A stretch of 64,000 nt of DNA from positions 1,123,353 through 1,187,352 of the forward strand of contig NZ_LN851186.1 of assembly GCF_001243895.1 (NCBI RefSeq). The letters are read 5' to 3'. The notes beneath the pieces are model-generated. The model saw only the letters and a list, made by a program, of their open reading frames with translations. It was not told the origin of the DNA and ran no database searches. The DNA comes from Bacillus testis (GTDB lineage Bacteria > Bacillota > Bacilli > Bacillales > DSM-1321). Numbering within the stretch: the stretch's first letter is position 1; each line of letters opens with the position of its first letter. Position numbers and translations under genes: made by a program. This document shows positions 16,320-24,925 of the stretch, piece by piece.

Positions 16320-17186
16320 TTATTTGCCTTTTTCTTTATTGAGGAAGAAGATGGCGATCGTGCCAGGGCCTGAGTGGGCTCCGATCGTTGCACTAACCAT
16401 TTGGATTTCGAATGAAGTGGTGCCGAATTCCTCCTGGATCGCTTGCTTCCATTCAAGGGCTGCTTCCAAATCATCGCCATGGCTGATGCCAATGGTTTGC
16501 TTATCCAGATTGACGCCTCTTTCTCTCATCAGTTCCAATGTACGGTTAACTAATTTTTTCTTCCCACGAAGTTTTTCCAACGGGATCAGTTTACCATCTT
16601 CAACATGCAAAAGTGGGCGAATATTTAATAATCCGCCAACGAACGCTGAAGTTCTGGATATTCTGCCTCCACGTGCAAGATATTCTAAATTTCCTACAGT
16701 GAATAAATGTTCCATATGTGTGCTGTTAAAAACGATGTCTTCGATAATCTCTTCTTTAGAGGCTCCAGTCTCGGCTAATTCAACGGCTTTTTGTACGACC
16801 AACCCGTATCCGACCGAAGCACATTTTGTATCGATTATTTCAAGATCAAAGTCAGGGTATTGTTCTTTTACCTGATTTCTGATCATGACTGCCGTTTGGT
16901 AGGTGCCCGATAGCGCTGAAGAAAAAGCGATGTAAATTCCTTTTTCTTTTTTCTTTGCAAAATCCGTGAATTTCTCTAGGAAATACTCCGGAGAAACCTG
17001 CGATGTTTTTGGGGCCTTGCCGTTTCTCATTGCATCATAGACCGTTTTGCTTTGAATGGTTAACCCATCTTCATAATCTTTGCCGTCAAGATGAACATTT
17101 AATGGGAAAAAAGTAACATCGTGTTCTCTAAAATAAGATAGAGGTAAATCACATGCACTATCGGCTATAATATGTATACTCACCAT
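16320..17186 (-). CDS. yitS: DegV family fatty-acid-binding protein (YitS-like)
   Basis: 288 residues with the DegV signature: ADSACDLP at the N-terminus, KTSQVSPEYFLEKF, YIAFSSALSGTYQTA, and GGRISR in the middle of the chain. DegV proteins bind one fatty acid; FakB members present it to the kinase FakA. No fakA is in the window. The start may be the GTG at 17183, which is better spaced (7 bases) from AAGGTGAT than the ATG at 17186. It is divergent from yitT, as in B. subtilis. Confidence 0.9.
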   Translation of the reverse strand: MVSIHIIADSACDLPLSYFREHDVTFFPLNVHLDGKDYEDGLTIQSKTVYDAMRNGKAPKTSQVSPEYFLEKFTDFAKKKEKGIYIAFSSALSGTYQTAVMIRNQVKEQYPDFDLEIIDTKCASVGYGLVVQKAVELAETGASKEEIIEDIVFNSTHMEHLFTVGNLEYLARGGRISRTSAFVGGLLNIRPLLHVEDGKLIPLEKLRGKKKLVNRTLELMRERGVNLDKQTIGISHGDDLEAALEWKQAIQEEFGTTSFEIQMVSATIGAHSGPGTIAIFFLNKEKGK

Positions 17187-17340
17187 ATCACCTTCTTATA
17201 TAATTTAAATAGAATTTCTCTATACAGTGTAACATTTGCGGGCAATAATAGGGAAATAAGGTGTTCTGATTTGCTAAAAAGAGTATAGTTATCAACAGTG
17301 AGAAAAAATAGTTGTTGAATTAATTGGAGGGAGTTTAGAT

Positions 17341-18186
17341 TTGTATCTAGCTGAAGCTAAAAAAATTACTATTGTCATCTTGGGAGCATTCTTAAATGCG
17401 ATCGCTCTGAACTTTTTCTTGATTCCTGCCAATGTATATTCCAGTGGATTTGCAGGTCTTGCGCAATTGATTTCAGGAATGCTTGATTTCTTCCATGCCC
17501 CTTTTTCGATATCGACAGGCGTACTTTTATTCTTGTTGAATATCCCGATTACCATTGTTGCTTGGAAGAAAGTCGGTAAGTCATTTACATTATACAGTTT
17601 TTTGAGTGTAGCACTTTTAACTTTATTCATGGAATTGCTTCCTGTTAAGGAATTGTCCCCAGACATCATATTAAACGCTGTATTTGGCGGGGTCATCGGC
17701 GCGGTAGGGGTCGGTTTCACCCTTAAATTCGGTGCCTCTACCGGTGGAATGGATATTGTGGCCATGTTATTATCCCGTGTGAAGGATAAACCGATCGGGA
17801 CGTATTTGTTTGCTATGAACGGACTGATTATCGTGTGTGCCGGCTGTTTGTACGGTGCCGAGAAATCCCTTTATACGCTTGTGGCATTATATGCGTCCAC
17901 ACGCGTAGTTGATGCCATCCATACACGCCACGAGAAGTTGACGGTGTTCATCATTACCAAGAAATCGCTGGAATTAAAGACAGCTATCCACGCCAAATTG
18001 GTGAGGGGCATTACCATGTTGCCTGCCAAAGGCGCATTCACGGGCGAAGACAAGGAAATGTTGATGATGGTCATTACGCGCTATGAATTATATGATCTGG
18101 AAAAAATCATTGAGGAAGTCGATCCACAGGCTTTTGTAAATATTGTAGAGACGACAAATGTCGTTGGTTTCTTCAGGAAAGATTAA
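17341..18186 (+). CDS. yitT: YitT family membrane protein (DUF161 + DUF2179)
   Basis: 281 residues with a TTG start placed 9 bases after GGAGGG. Five or six membrane segments cover residues ~8-170 (FLIPANVYSSGFAGLAQLIS; FGASTGGMDIVAMLLS). A soluble C-terminal DUF2179 domain covers ~200-278 (MLPAKGAFTGEDKEMLMMVI; DPQAFVNIVETTNVVG). The family is common in Firmicutes; transport has been suggested, substrate unknown. It is a single-gene unit ended by a strong terminator. Confidence 0.9.
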   Translation: MYLAEAKKITIVILGAFLNAIALNFFLIPANVYSSGFAGLAQLISGMLDFFHAPFSISTGVLLFLLNIPITIVAWKKVGKSFTLYSFLSVALLTLFMELLPVKELSPDIILNAVFGGVIGAVGVGFTLKFGASTGGMDIVAMLLSRVKDKPIGTYLFAMNGLIIVCAGCLYGAEKSLYTLVALYASTRVVDAIHTRHEKLTVFIITKKSLELKTAIHAKLVRGITMLPAKGAFTGEDKEMLMMVITRYELYDLEKIIEEVDPQAFVNIVETTNVVGFFRKD

Positions 18187-18187
18187 T

Positions 18188-18240
18188 AAAAAGCTGGATG
18201 GGCCCTATCCCGGTGGAAAAGGGCCCATGCCAGCTTTTTT
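18188..18240 (+). terminator. Terminator after yitT
   Basis: AAAAGCTGG.ATGGGCCCT and AGGGCCCAT.GCCAGCTTTT form a stem of about 17 bp with an internal mismatch, ending in TTTTTT. Confidence 0.9.
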
Positions 18241-18301
18241 GTCATCCATCTTATATATTTTTCCTGCACTTGAAATCAAACGCCATTGGCTCATTAAAAA
18301 G

Positions 18302-18337
18302 CAAAAGAACGGCACTGTTAATTGGCCGTTCTTTTGT
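18302..18337. repeat. Second hairpin downstream of yitT
   Basis: CAAAAGAACGGC and GCCGTTCTTTTG form a perfect 12-bp inverted repeat with an ~11-base loop. It works as a terminator shape in either direction and could end the minus-strand small gene at 18433-18604. Confidence 0.7.
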
Positions 18338-18432
18338 GGGGGAAAGCTGAAGCTTTAGATTGGTTTCATATAGTTGAAAAATCCCTTTATAGAAAAAGGA
18401 CACTGTTGCAGAAATTTGGATGAAAGTCCCTG

Positions 18433-18604
18433 TTAGAGCTTCGTTGCCAGTTTAACTGCAGCATCCAGGTCCCGAACTGCAGCCGCATGATTTTCTTTCC
18501 TCGGCTTCAGCCAAGGTCATGCGGTACGGGAATTTTTCATCATGCTTTGAAACGGCGTCTTTACTTTGCTGGAAAAAACGTTTTGATTTTGTGCTTTTAC
18601 CCAT
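18433..18604 (-). pseudogene. Small conserved-looking gene with an apparent frameshift
   Basis: An ATG at 18604 has a strong RBS (GAGGGG, 6 bases away) and reads MGKSTKSKRFFQQSKDAVSK, then HDEKFPYRMTLAEAEE. The frame then gives a Cys-rich tail and stops after about 17 more codons. Dropping two bases, or adding one, near 18494 restores a protein-like helical end, ...NHAAAVRDLDAAVKLATKL, with a stop at 18433. The whole would be about 56 residues. Position between yitT and yitU is where some Bacillus carry a small DUF3813-type gene, but I cannot confirm that family. Either a real inactivation or a sequencing error. Confidence 0.5.
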
Positions 18605-18789
18605 TAGTAACCCCTCGCATTCTAAGCAATTGCCGGCTTTAAACCGACAGTCTTATTATGGGCTGCCAGCCTGCAATACATGCAGGAAATGTTCTGTGGT
18701 CGAATATGGACTAGAATAACGGGCATTTTTTCTGGGTCTAATATCCTGTTTCAATGCGAGAGTAAAAACAAAAAAAGGGAAATTAGGAG

Positions 18790-18860
18790 ATCAAGCGCCA
18801 GTGAGAACAGGGGTTGGTTCACAAGAATCACTGGGGGATGGATCCCCCGCCGTTTTTTTT
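18790..18860 (+). repeat. Dispersed element, copy E, ending as a terminator
   Basis: ATCAAGCGCCAGTGAGAACA and GGGGTTGGTTCAC match the core and following block of the family. Stem 2 is replaced by GGGGGAT-GG-ATCCCCC, then CGCCG and eight T (18853-18860). Read on the plus strand this is a complete Rho-independent terminator. It abuts the yitU stop codon (18861-18859). Confidence 0.7.
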
Positions 18861-19677
18861 ACTTCATTTTTAGATTGAATTTTTCTTCAAGGAATAAGCC
18901 GATACCATCTTCTTCGTTTGTAAGGGTTGTGTGGTTAGCGACGGATTTGACGCCCTCAATGCCATTGCCCATCGCAACGCCTGTGCCCGCATATTCAAGC
19001 ATTTCAAGATCATTGTCTTCGTCTCCAAAAGCAACAATTCTTTCTTTAGGGATGGCTAGGTAGTCGGCAACTTTTTGGATGCCGATGGCTTTATTCATGC
19101 CGGTTTTAATGATTTCAATCACATGGAAAGGATCTGCCCAGCGGCGATGGTCAATCACCTCGGCATGGACATCGGATAGGTGCCTGCGTATAGCTGCGAC
19201 ATCCTGCTCCTCTGTGTGGATCAACATGCTTGTAGGAGAGGCCTGGAGATAGTTTCGAAGGTCTCCATATGTAATCTGAGGACTGCCGAATTGAAAGAGG
19301 TCGATCATCTTTTCATCATGGTAATGGAAATACACTTCATCCTGCACTTCCGCAATGATATTGTGAAAAGGAAAGTCCTCGCAAGCCTCGACAATATCTT
19401 TGGCAACCGTCAAATCTAATGGATGATGGTAAGTTCCCCAGCTTGCAGAAAGAGGATGATGAACAAAGGCCCCGTTGAAATTGACAATTGGCGTGTGAAG
19501 ACCGAGCTCTTTGTAGTAAACCGCACTGGAACGGTAAGGCCGCCCGGTGGCAATCATGATTTCATGGCCTTGTTCTTTCAGTGCAAGCAGAACAGATTTG
19601 GTTTTTGCAGATATCGTTTTGTCATTTTTCAATAAGGTTCCGTCTAAGTCTAAAGCGATTAAATGTTTATCTTTCAT
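18859..19677 (-). CDS. yitU: HAD superfamily Cof-type phosphatase (YitU-like)
   Basis: 272 residues with HAD motif I (LDLDGTLL; nucleophile and acid Asp), motif II (IATGRP), the motif III Lys (GMNKAIG) and motif IV (AFGDEDNDLEML). The central C2B cap marks the Cof subgroup, which dephosphorylates sugar phosphates, flavin precursors (FMN precursor phosphatase in B. subtilis YitU) and similar small molecules. RBS AAGGAGAT. It is divergent from yitV. Confidence 0.92.
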   Translation of the reverse strand: MKDKHLIALDLDGTLLKNDKTISAKTKSVLLALKEQGHEIMIATGRPYRSSAVYYKELGLHTPIVNFNGAFVHHPLSASWGTYHHPLDLTVAKDIVEACEDFPFHNIIAEVQDEVYFHYHDEKMIDLFQFGSPQITYGDLRNYLQASPTSMLIHTEEQDVAAIRRHLSDVHAEVIDHRRWADPFHVIEIIKTGMNKAIGIQKVADYLAIPKERIVAFGDEDNDLEMLEYAGTGVAMGNGIEGVKSVANHTTLTNEEDGIGLFLEEKFNLKMK

Positions 19678-19815
19678 GGGATCTCCTTTTTCTCTCTACA
19701 ATCATTTTATTTTTGATTGTAGAGGAAGTCTTATCTTTTTTCCAACAATGAACTTATAAGGTATAGTATAAAGGAGAAAGAATACGAATGAAAATGGTAG
19801 GCAGGAGGCTTCATT

Positions 19816-20571
19816 TTGGTAATCATAAATAAAGAGCACATACATACAATACCTTTATTGCATGTGGTCAAACAAGATCTTATTGACCAGCGGATACCGC
19901 TAGTCATTTTCCTGCACGGGGTGACAAGCATAAAAGAACGGAATATGCAGATGGCTTATATGCTTGCCGAAAGAGGATACAGAGTCATTTTGCCTGACGC
20001 CCTGTACCATGGAGAAAGATCGCGGAAGATGAATATTTATCCTTATTTTTGGGAAGTAGTGCTAAATAGCATTGAGGAAGTAAAGATCATCAAAGAAGAA
20101 CTTGAAATACGTTCTTTAATTCAGGAAGGACGTATTGGCCTTGCGGGTACTTCGATGGGGGCTATCACTACTTTAGGGGCTATGGGAAGATATGATTGGA
20201 TTACTGTAGGCGTTTCTTTGATGGGGAATCCGGCCTATATGCAATTTGCCGAGCAACAAGTGCAGGCAATGAAGCAAATGAACGTTGAATGGTTGAATGA
20301 CGAGCAAGTAGCAAAACAATTGGATATGCTAAAAAAGTATGATATCACGCAAAATCTTGGCCAATGGAAGGAAAGACCTTTAATGTTCTGGCACGGCGGA
20401 CGTGACCAAGTGGTGCCATATGAGGCGGAGTATGCATTTTACGAGCAACTAAAACCAGCATACGAGGAAAAGGGGGTACCCATTTCCTATATTTTTGATG
20501 AAAAAGCCGGGCACGCGGTGCCAAATTCAGGTGTTGTGACAGCGGTTAAGTGGTTTGCGGATCATCTTTAA
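19816..20571 (+). CDS. yitV: Alpha/beta-hydrolase (YitV-like esterase)
   Basis: 251 residues; TTG start 7 bases after AGGAGG. Motifs: FLHGVTS (oxyanion loop region), LPDALYHGERS, nucleophile Ser in GTSMGAITT, acid Asp in GGRDQVVP and His in KAGHAVP, so the catalytic triad is complete. Length and context match B. subtilis YitV, a member of the prolyl-oligopeptidase-like esterase group. Substrate unknown. yitW follows about 80 bases later on the same strand. Confidence 0.88.
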   Translation: MVIINKEHIHTIPLLHVVKQDLIDQRIPLVIFLHGVTSIKERNMQMAYMLAERGYRVILPDALYHGERSRKMNIYPYFWEVVLNSIEEVKIIKEELEIRSLIQEGRIGLAGTSMGAITTLGAMGRYDWITVGVSLMGNPAYMQFAEQQVQAMKQMNVEWLNDEQVAKQLDMLKKYDITQNLGQWKERPLMFWHGGRDQVVPYEAEYAFYEQLKPAYEEKGVPISYIFDEKAGHAVPNSGVVTAVKWFADHL

Positions 20572-20652
20572 TACCTTTTTTCCCGGGTTGGAACGCCCAT
20601 GGGGAAAAGTGATGAGTATTTTGATACAATAGGTTAAAAGGAGTTGAATGCT

Positions 20653-20961
20653 ATGGATCAAGATTTAAAGGACAATCTGATGGGGGCTTTAGAGCAAGTA
20701 ATCGACCCTGAATTGGGAATCGACATTGTCAACCTTGGATTGGTGTATGATATAGATTTGGATGAAGAAGGAATAGCAACAGTGACTATGACGCTAACAG
20801 CCATGGGCTGCCCGTTAGCAGGCACTATTGTCGATCAGGTGAAAATTGCCCTGGAAGATATTCCGGAAGTAAAGGATACAGAAGTAAATATTGTGTGGAA
20901 TCCGCCTTGGACGAAGGACCGCCTTTCCCGCTATGCTAAAATTGCGCTGGGCATTTCCTAA
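20653..20961 (+). CDS. yitW: SufT/MIP18 (DUF59) Fe-S assembly factor, YitW
   Basis: 102 residues with the DUF59 pattern DPELGIDIVNLGLVYDI, VTMTLTAMGCPL (the conserved Cys) and WNPPWTKDRLS. These proteins assist maturation of iron-sulfur proteins. The ATG at 20653 lies 9 bases after AAAGGAG and gives the length of B. subtilis YitW; a TTG at 20644 is open but would overlap the RBS. Confidence 0.92.
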   Translation: MDQDLKDNLMGALEQVIDPELGIDIVNLGLVYDIDLDEEGIATVTMTLTAMGCPLAGTIVDQVKIALEDIPEVKDTEVNIVWNPPWTKDRLSRYAKIALGIS

Positions 20962-21023
20962 GAAAAAGCTGGTCGCTCCAAGGGTATAGTATAGATACCA
21001 ATGCTTTAAAGGAGAGAAGAACC

Positions 21024-21362
21024 ATGAATAATAAAATTATTTTATTAAGCTCCAATAAATTCGGTGCAGGCAATGGAGAATTAGGGGAAACCGTTCTAGA
21101 AACATTTTTTACATTGTTAAAGCAAAGAGAAGACTTGCCTCATGCCATTTTCTGTATGAATTCGGGCGTATTGGCGCTGACGGATGAATCGATGGCTTCT
21201 TTACATCTGAAAGAGTTGGAGGATAAAGGCGTGGCGGTCTTTGCATGTAAGACTTGTACGGATTATTATGATGTCACCGATAAATTGGCCGCAGGAAAAG
21301 TCAGCGGCATGGATCATTTTATTGAGCTGGCAAGCCAATATGAAGTATTAACGATCAATTGA
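21024..21362 (+). CDS. DsrE-like protein related to the YedF C-terminal domain
   Basis: 112 residues: IILLSSNKFGAGNGELGETV, CMNSGVLALTDES and VFACKTCTDYYDV, with Cys44, Cys75 and Cys78. This matches the C-terminal domain of YedF-type 'selenium metabolism' sulfurtransferase-like proteins, but the N-terminal TusA domain is absent. Cys pairs of this fold carry persulfide. A position after the Fe-S factor yitW suggests a sulfur-handling role, which is inference. RBS GGAGAGAAG; terminator follows. Confidence 0.78.
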   Translation: MNNKIILLSSNKFGAGNGELGETVLETFFTLLKQREDLPHAIFCMNSGVLALTDESMASLHLKELEDKGVAVFACKTCTDYYDVTDKLAAGKVSGMDHFIELASQYEVLTIN

Positions 21363-21377
21363 ATAGAATAGAATGGT

Positions 21378-21408
21378 AAGCGGCCTCCTTTGGGAAAGCC
21401 GCTTTTTT
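21378..21408 (+). terminator. Terminator after the DsrE-like gene
   Basis: AAGCGGC and GCCGCTT pair, followed by TTTTT. Confidence 0.85.
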
Positions 21409-21463
21409 ATTACTGAAATAAAATAGGTACTATCATCGTTTTATATTGATTTAAGTTAATTTC

Positions 21464-21490
21464 GGTCTCTTATGCAGAGGCCGCTTTTTT
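21464..21490 (+). terminator. Second terminator-like hairpin
   Basis: CGG-T-CTCT and AGAG-CCG pair with one bulge around TATGC, followed by a run of seven T. It shields the arg promoter from upstream read-through. Confidence 0.6.
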
Positions 21491-21511
21491 TGTTTTTGTG
21501 ACTAACACTTC

Positions 21512-21577
21512 AACCAGAACAGTGGAAGTTCAACTAGAAACCGGTAGTGACAGATGCAACCCTCCCGTCATTAAAGG
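21512..21577 (+). repeat. Dispersed element, diverged copy H
   Basis: AACCAGAACAGTGGAAGTTC then AACTAGAAACCGGTAG, and CCTCCCGTCATTAA at the end, align with the core-to-tail part of the reverse complement of copy C1. Stem 2 keeps only CGGTAG/CTCCCG-like pairing. Confidence 0.5.
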
Positions 21578-21720
21578 GTCATTTTATTAATAATGACTGT
21601 ATAAGAAAAAGGAATATATAAGAATAATAGTATGGTTTTTCTAGCATATATTTGGAAAACCCAATAATGGCACAGAACAAAATAATAAGTTAGAAAAATA
21701 AATAATTTATAAAAATTCAT

Positions 21721-21749
21721 TTGCATTTATTTTTATTCATGCATATAAT
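21721..21749 (+). promoter_or_regulatory. arg operon promoter with ARG box (ArgR/AhrC)
   Basis: TTGCAT (21721-21726), 17-base spacer, TATAAT (21744-21749). The spacer and -35 box hold TGCATTTATTTTTATTCATG, whose complement begins CATGAATAAAAAT, the B. subtilis ARG-box pattern. ArgR/AhrC bound here would cover the promoter, giving arginine repression. The rest of 21578-21851 is AT-rich and shows no gene. Confidence 0.8.
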
Positions 21750-21851
21750 AATGTAAATAAATAATGGAAAACATCAATATCTACTATTTTTTACTTGGCT
21801 AACCATTTCCTGTTCTTTGGGAAAGAAAAGAATGAAGGCGGTGCTATAAAA

Positions 21852-22886
21852 ATGAATGTTTCAATTGTGGGAGCTTCAGGCTACAGCGGAATCGAATTAA
21901 TAAGGCTCCTTGAAAGGCACCCTTCCTTCAGGGTGACCTCTCTTCATTCTTCATCGAGGGCGGGGCAGCCAATCCATATCGAGAATCCGCATTTGAGCCA
22001 TTGCTCTCAAGTTCTTTGCGATATTGACGTCGAAGCCATTGCCCAAAAAAGTGATGTTGTTTTCCTTGCCACGCCATCCGGCATTGCATCCGGCCTAGCG
22101 AAGGATTTCCTGGACGCGGGGCTGAAGGTCATTGATTTATCCGGTGACCATCGACTGCGCTCCCCGGAGATATACGCAAATTGGTATAACAAATCTCCGG
22201 CCGATAGGGAAGTGCTTAGCCGTGCCGTATACGGTTTGTCGGAATGGAATGCAGAGGAAATCAGGAAAGCGGATTTGATTGCAAATCCAGGGTGTTTTCC
22301 GACAGCCGTTTTATTGGGATTGGCACCGCTGCTGAAAGAGAAAGCCTGCATTCCCGGTTCGATTGTGATCGATGCTAAAAGTGGCGTCTCTGGTGCAGGC
22401 AGGTCAGCGAGTTTGGGCTCTTTATTCAGTGAAGTAAATGAGAATGTGAAAATCTATAAAGTGCACCAACATCAGCATATTCCTGAGATTGAACAGCAAA
22501 TGGCAGAATGGCAGCAGGACATCGGTATGATCGAATTCAATACGCATCTTATTCCAATGACGAGGGGAATCATGGCCACAATATATGTGCAATTAGCTGA
22601 TGGTTGGAAGAATGAAAATATACAGCAATTATACAAAGACATATATCACAATCAACCTTTTGTACGTGTTCAGCAGCCAGGTGTATATCCTTGCACGAAG
22701 CAAGTAATGGGGTCCAACTACTGTGATATTGCCGTGTCGCTAAATGATAGAACCGGCAGAGTGACGATTGTGTCAGTGATCGATAATTTAGTGAAAGGGG
22801 CAGCAGGCCAGGCCATCCAAAATGCCAACATTCTCTGCGGATATAATGAAACCGCCGGATTGATGCAAGTGCCTTTATTTCCATAA
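21852..22886 (+). CDS. argC: N-acetyl-gamma-glutamyl-phosphate reductase
   Basis: 344 residues, first gene of the arginine operon. NADPH motif GASGYSGIELIRLL at the N-terminus and catalytic Cys in NPGCFPTAVLLGL; HRLRSPEIY and HQHQHIPEIE are family motifs. It reduces N-acetylglutamyl phosphate to the semialdehyde. The ATG at 21852 (after GAAGGCGGTG) is chosen over an upstream open frame because MNVSIVGASGYSG is the normal N-terminus. Confidence 0.97.
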   Translation: MNVSIVGASGYSGIELIRLLERHPSFRVTSLHSSSRAGQPIHIENPHLSHCSQVLCDIDVEAIAQKSDVVFLATPSGIASGLAKDFLDAGLKVIDLSGDHRLRSPEIYANWYNKSPADREVLSRAVYGLSEWNAEEIRKADLIANPGCFPTAVLLGLAPLLKEKACIPGSIVIDAKSGVSGAGRSASLGSLFSEVNENVKIYKVHQHQHIPEIEQQMAEWQQDIGMIEFNTHLIPMTRGIMATIYVQLADGWKNENIQQLYKDIYHNQPFVRVQQPGVYPCTKQVMGSNYCDIAVSLNDRTGRVTIVSVIDNLVKGAAGQAIQNANILCGYNETAGLMQVPLFP

Positions 22887-22903
22887 GCCTGCTTGGTGAA
22901 GAT

Positions 22904-24136
22904 ATGAACAGCACGCATACAAAAATAAAGATTGAAGAAGTAAAGGAAGGCAATGTTTTGAGCGCCAAAGGTTTCTTAGCAGGAGGAGTGCACGCCGGCC
23001 TCCGATATGCAAAAAAAGACATCGGCATAATCGTTTCTGATGTTACAGCGAACGCTGCAGCTGTCTATACGCAAAGCGTAGTCCAGGCAGCTCCGATTCT
23101 AGTGACGAAGGATAGCCTTTCTGCAAGCGGGTTATTGCAAGCAGTTGTCGTCAATAGTGCCTGCGCAAATGCATGTACAGGCGAACAAGGCCTGAATGAT
23201 GCCTATGAAATGCGAAAAACGGCTGCTGATCAGTTTCAGCTACAAGAGAATCAGGTGGCGGTCGCTTCCACAGGTGTTATAGGTGAGTACATGGATATGG
23301 AGAAAGTGAATAAAGGCATCGGCCAGCTGAATCTCTCCAGTGAACCCGCCGGGGCTGAAGCTTTTGAACAGGCTATTCTGACAACCGATACTGTGACCAA
23401 GCACTGCGCCTACCAAGCCTGTATCAATGGTTGTCTTGTAACGGTTGGAGGAGCGGCCAAAGGATCGGGCATGATTCATCCTAATATGGCCACCATGCTG
23501 GGTTTTTTGACAACAGATGCTGCGGTGAGCAGCGAACATTTGCAATTGGCTTTGTCCCAAGCGGTGGATTATACATTTAACCAGATAACGGTGGATGGAG
23601 ATACATCAACCAATGATATGGTATTGATCATGGCAAACGGTATGAGCGGAATCGAACCGCTGTCGCCTGAGCAAGAAGAATGGCCAGTTTTCGTTGATCT
23701 TGTTTCCCGCGTATGCGAACAACTGGCAAAGAAAATAGCCCGCGATGGCGAAGGGGCCACAAAGCTGATCGAAGTGATTGTCGAAGGCGCGCACTCAAAG
23801 GCAAATGCCCGGAAAATGGCGAAGACGGTGGTAGGTTCCCCATTGGTCAAAACAGCCATTTACGGCTGTGATGCCAATTGGGGACGAATCATTGCGGCAA
23901 TGGGTCGCAGCGGCGTCCAATTCAAGCCGGAACATGTAGGGATTTCGTTTGAAGGCATTACGATGTTGGATCAGGGGAAACCTGTGGCTTTCTCAGAGGA
24001 AGATGCCAAGGCATACCTACAGAAAGATACCATCACCATCTATGTCCACCTCCAGGAAGGGAATGAATGTGGCGTAGCATGGGGATGCGATTTAACCTAT
24101 GACTATGTAAAAATTAACGGAAGTTATCGGACGTAG
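22904..24136 (+). CDS. argJ: Bifunctional ornithine acetyltransferase / N-acetylglutamate synthase
   Basis: 410 residues. The self-cleavage site is visible in GSGMIHPNMATMLGF: cleavage before Thr197 yields alpha and beta chains and frees the nucleophile. Other motifs: NSACANACTG, VDGDTSTNDM and GCDANWGRI. It recycles the acetyl group from N-acetylornithine to glutamate, so the pathway is cyclic and no separate argE is needed. It lies 17 bases after argC. Confidence 0.97.
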   Translation: MNSTHTKIKIEEVKEGNVLSAKGFLAGGVHAGLRYAKKDIGIIVSDVTANAAAVYTQSVVQAAPILVTKDSLSASGLLQAVVVNSACANACTGEQGLNDAYEMRKTAADQFQLQENQVAVASTGVIGEYMDMEKVNKGIGQLNLSSEPAGAEAFEQAILTTDTVTKHCAYQACINGCLVTVGGAAKGSGMIHPNMATMLGFLTTDAAVSSEHLQLALSQAVDYTFNQITVDGDTSTNDMVLIMANGMSGIEPLSPEQEEWPVFVDLVSRVCEQLAKKIARDGEGATKLIEVIVEGAHSKANARKMAKTVVGSPLVKTAIYGCDANWGRIIAAMGRSGVQFKPEHVGISFEGITMLDQGKPVAFSEEDAKAYLQKDTITIYVHLQEGNECGVAWGCDLTYDYVKINGSYRT

Positions 24137-24151
24137 GGAAGGAGCATGCAA

Positions 24152-24925
24152 ATGAAGATTCTACTCATTAAATTGGGAGGCAGTATCCTTAACCATCTGC
24201 ATGAGTCCTTTTTTTCCAGTCTACGAGATTTACAGAATGATGGATACCGGCTGATCTTCGTCCATGGCGGCGGCCCGGACATCGACTGGATGCTTGAAAA
24301 AATGGAGATTGCATCTGAATTTCACCGAGGATTAAGAAAAACAACACCCGAGGTACTGAATGTTGTCGAGTTGGTCCTCTCGGGAAAGACAAATAGGCGC
24401 CTTGTGTCGATGCTGCAGCGGCATGGCTTCCGTGCAATCGGCCTCCATGGCAGCGATGCCCATTTACTGGAGGGGAAATATATCGATCAGCATGGGCTCG
24501 GCGAAGTTGGGGAGATCACTTCCGTCAATTGCAAGATGATCACAGACATCCTTCAGCTCGATTTAATACCCGTTTTAACGCCATTAGCTTTATCACAGTC
24601 CGGAACAACGCTCAATGTCAATGCTGATATGGCGGCAGGAGCAATTGCAAAAGCGATGAATGCGGAAAGCTGCATATTCGTCACTGATGTAAAGGGTGTC
24701 CTTCGTGAAAATCGGTTAGTTGATTTTTTGACGATTGAAGCTGCGGAACAATTAATAACCGATCAAGTGATCATTGGCGGAATGATTCCAAAGGTCAAAA
24801 CCGCCTTGGCTGTTGTGCAGGAAGGCATCGGCAAAGTGCGGATTGTCAGCGGGAAAGAACCTTTCTTTTCCGGTGGCCGTTGGATTGGCACAACATTTTC
24901 AGGAAAGGCGGGAGTTCAAGCATGA
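24152..24925 (+). CDS. argB: Acetylglutamate kinase
   Basis: 257 residues of the amino-acid kinase fold: KLGGSIL and HGGGPDID at the active site, GLHGSDAHLL, and NVNADMAAGAIA (acetylglutamate site). It phosphorylates N-acetylglutamate. The second ATG (24152) is 7 bases from GGAAGGAG; the first (24146) overlaps the RBS, so the second is preferred. Its end overlaps argD by 4 bases (ATGA). Confidence 0.95.
   Translation: MKILLIKLGGSILNHLHESFFSSLRDLQNDGYRLIFVHGGGPDIDWMLEKMEIASEFHRGLRKTTPEVLNVVELVLSGKTNRRLVSMLQRHGFRAIGLHGSDAHLLEGKYIDQHGLGEVGEITSVNCKMITDILQLDLIPVLTPLALSQSGTTLNVNADMAAGAIAKAMNAESCIFVTDVKGVLRENRLVDFLTIEAAEQLITDQVIIGGMIPKVKTALAVVQEGIGKVRIVSGKEPFFSGGRWIGTTFSGKAGVQA

Noticed and set aside
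18158..18358. 66-codon plus-strand frame after yitT
   Set aside because: It reads through the yitT terminator and a second hairpin.
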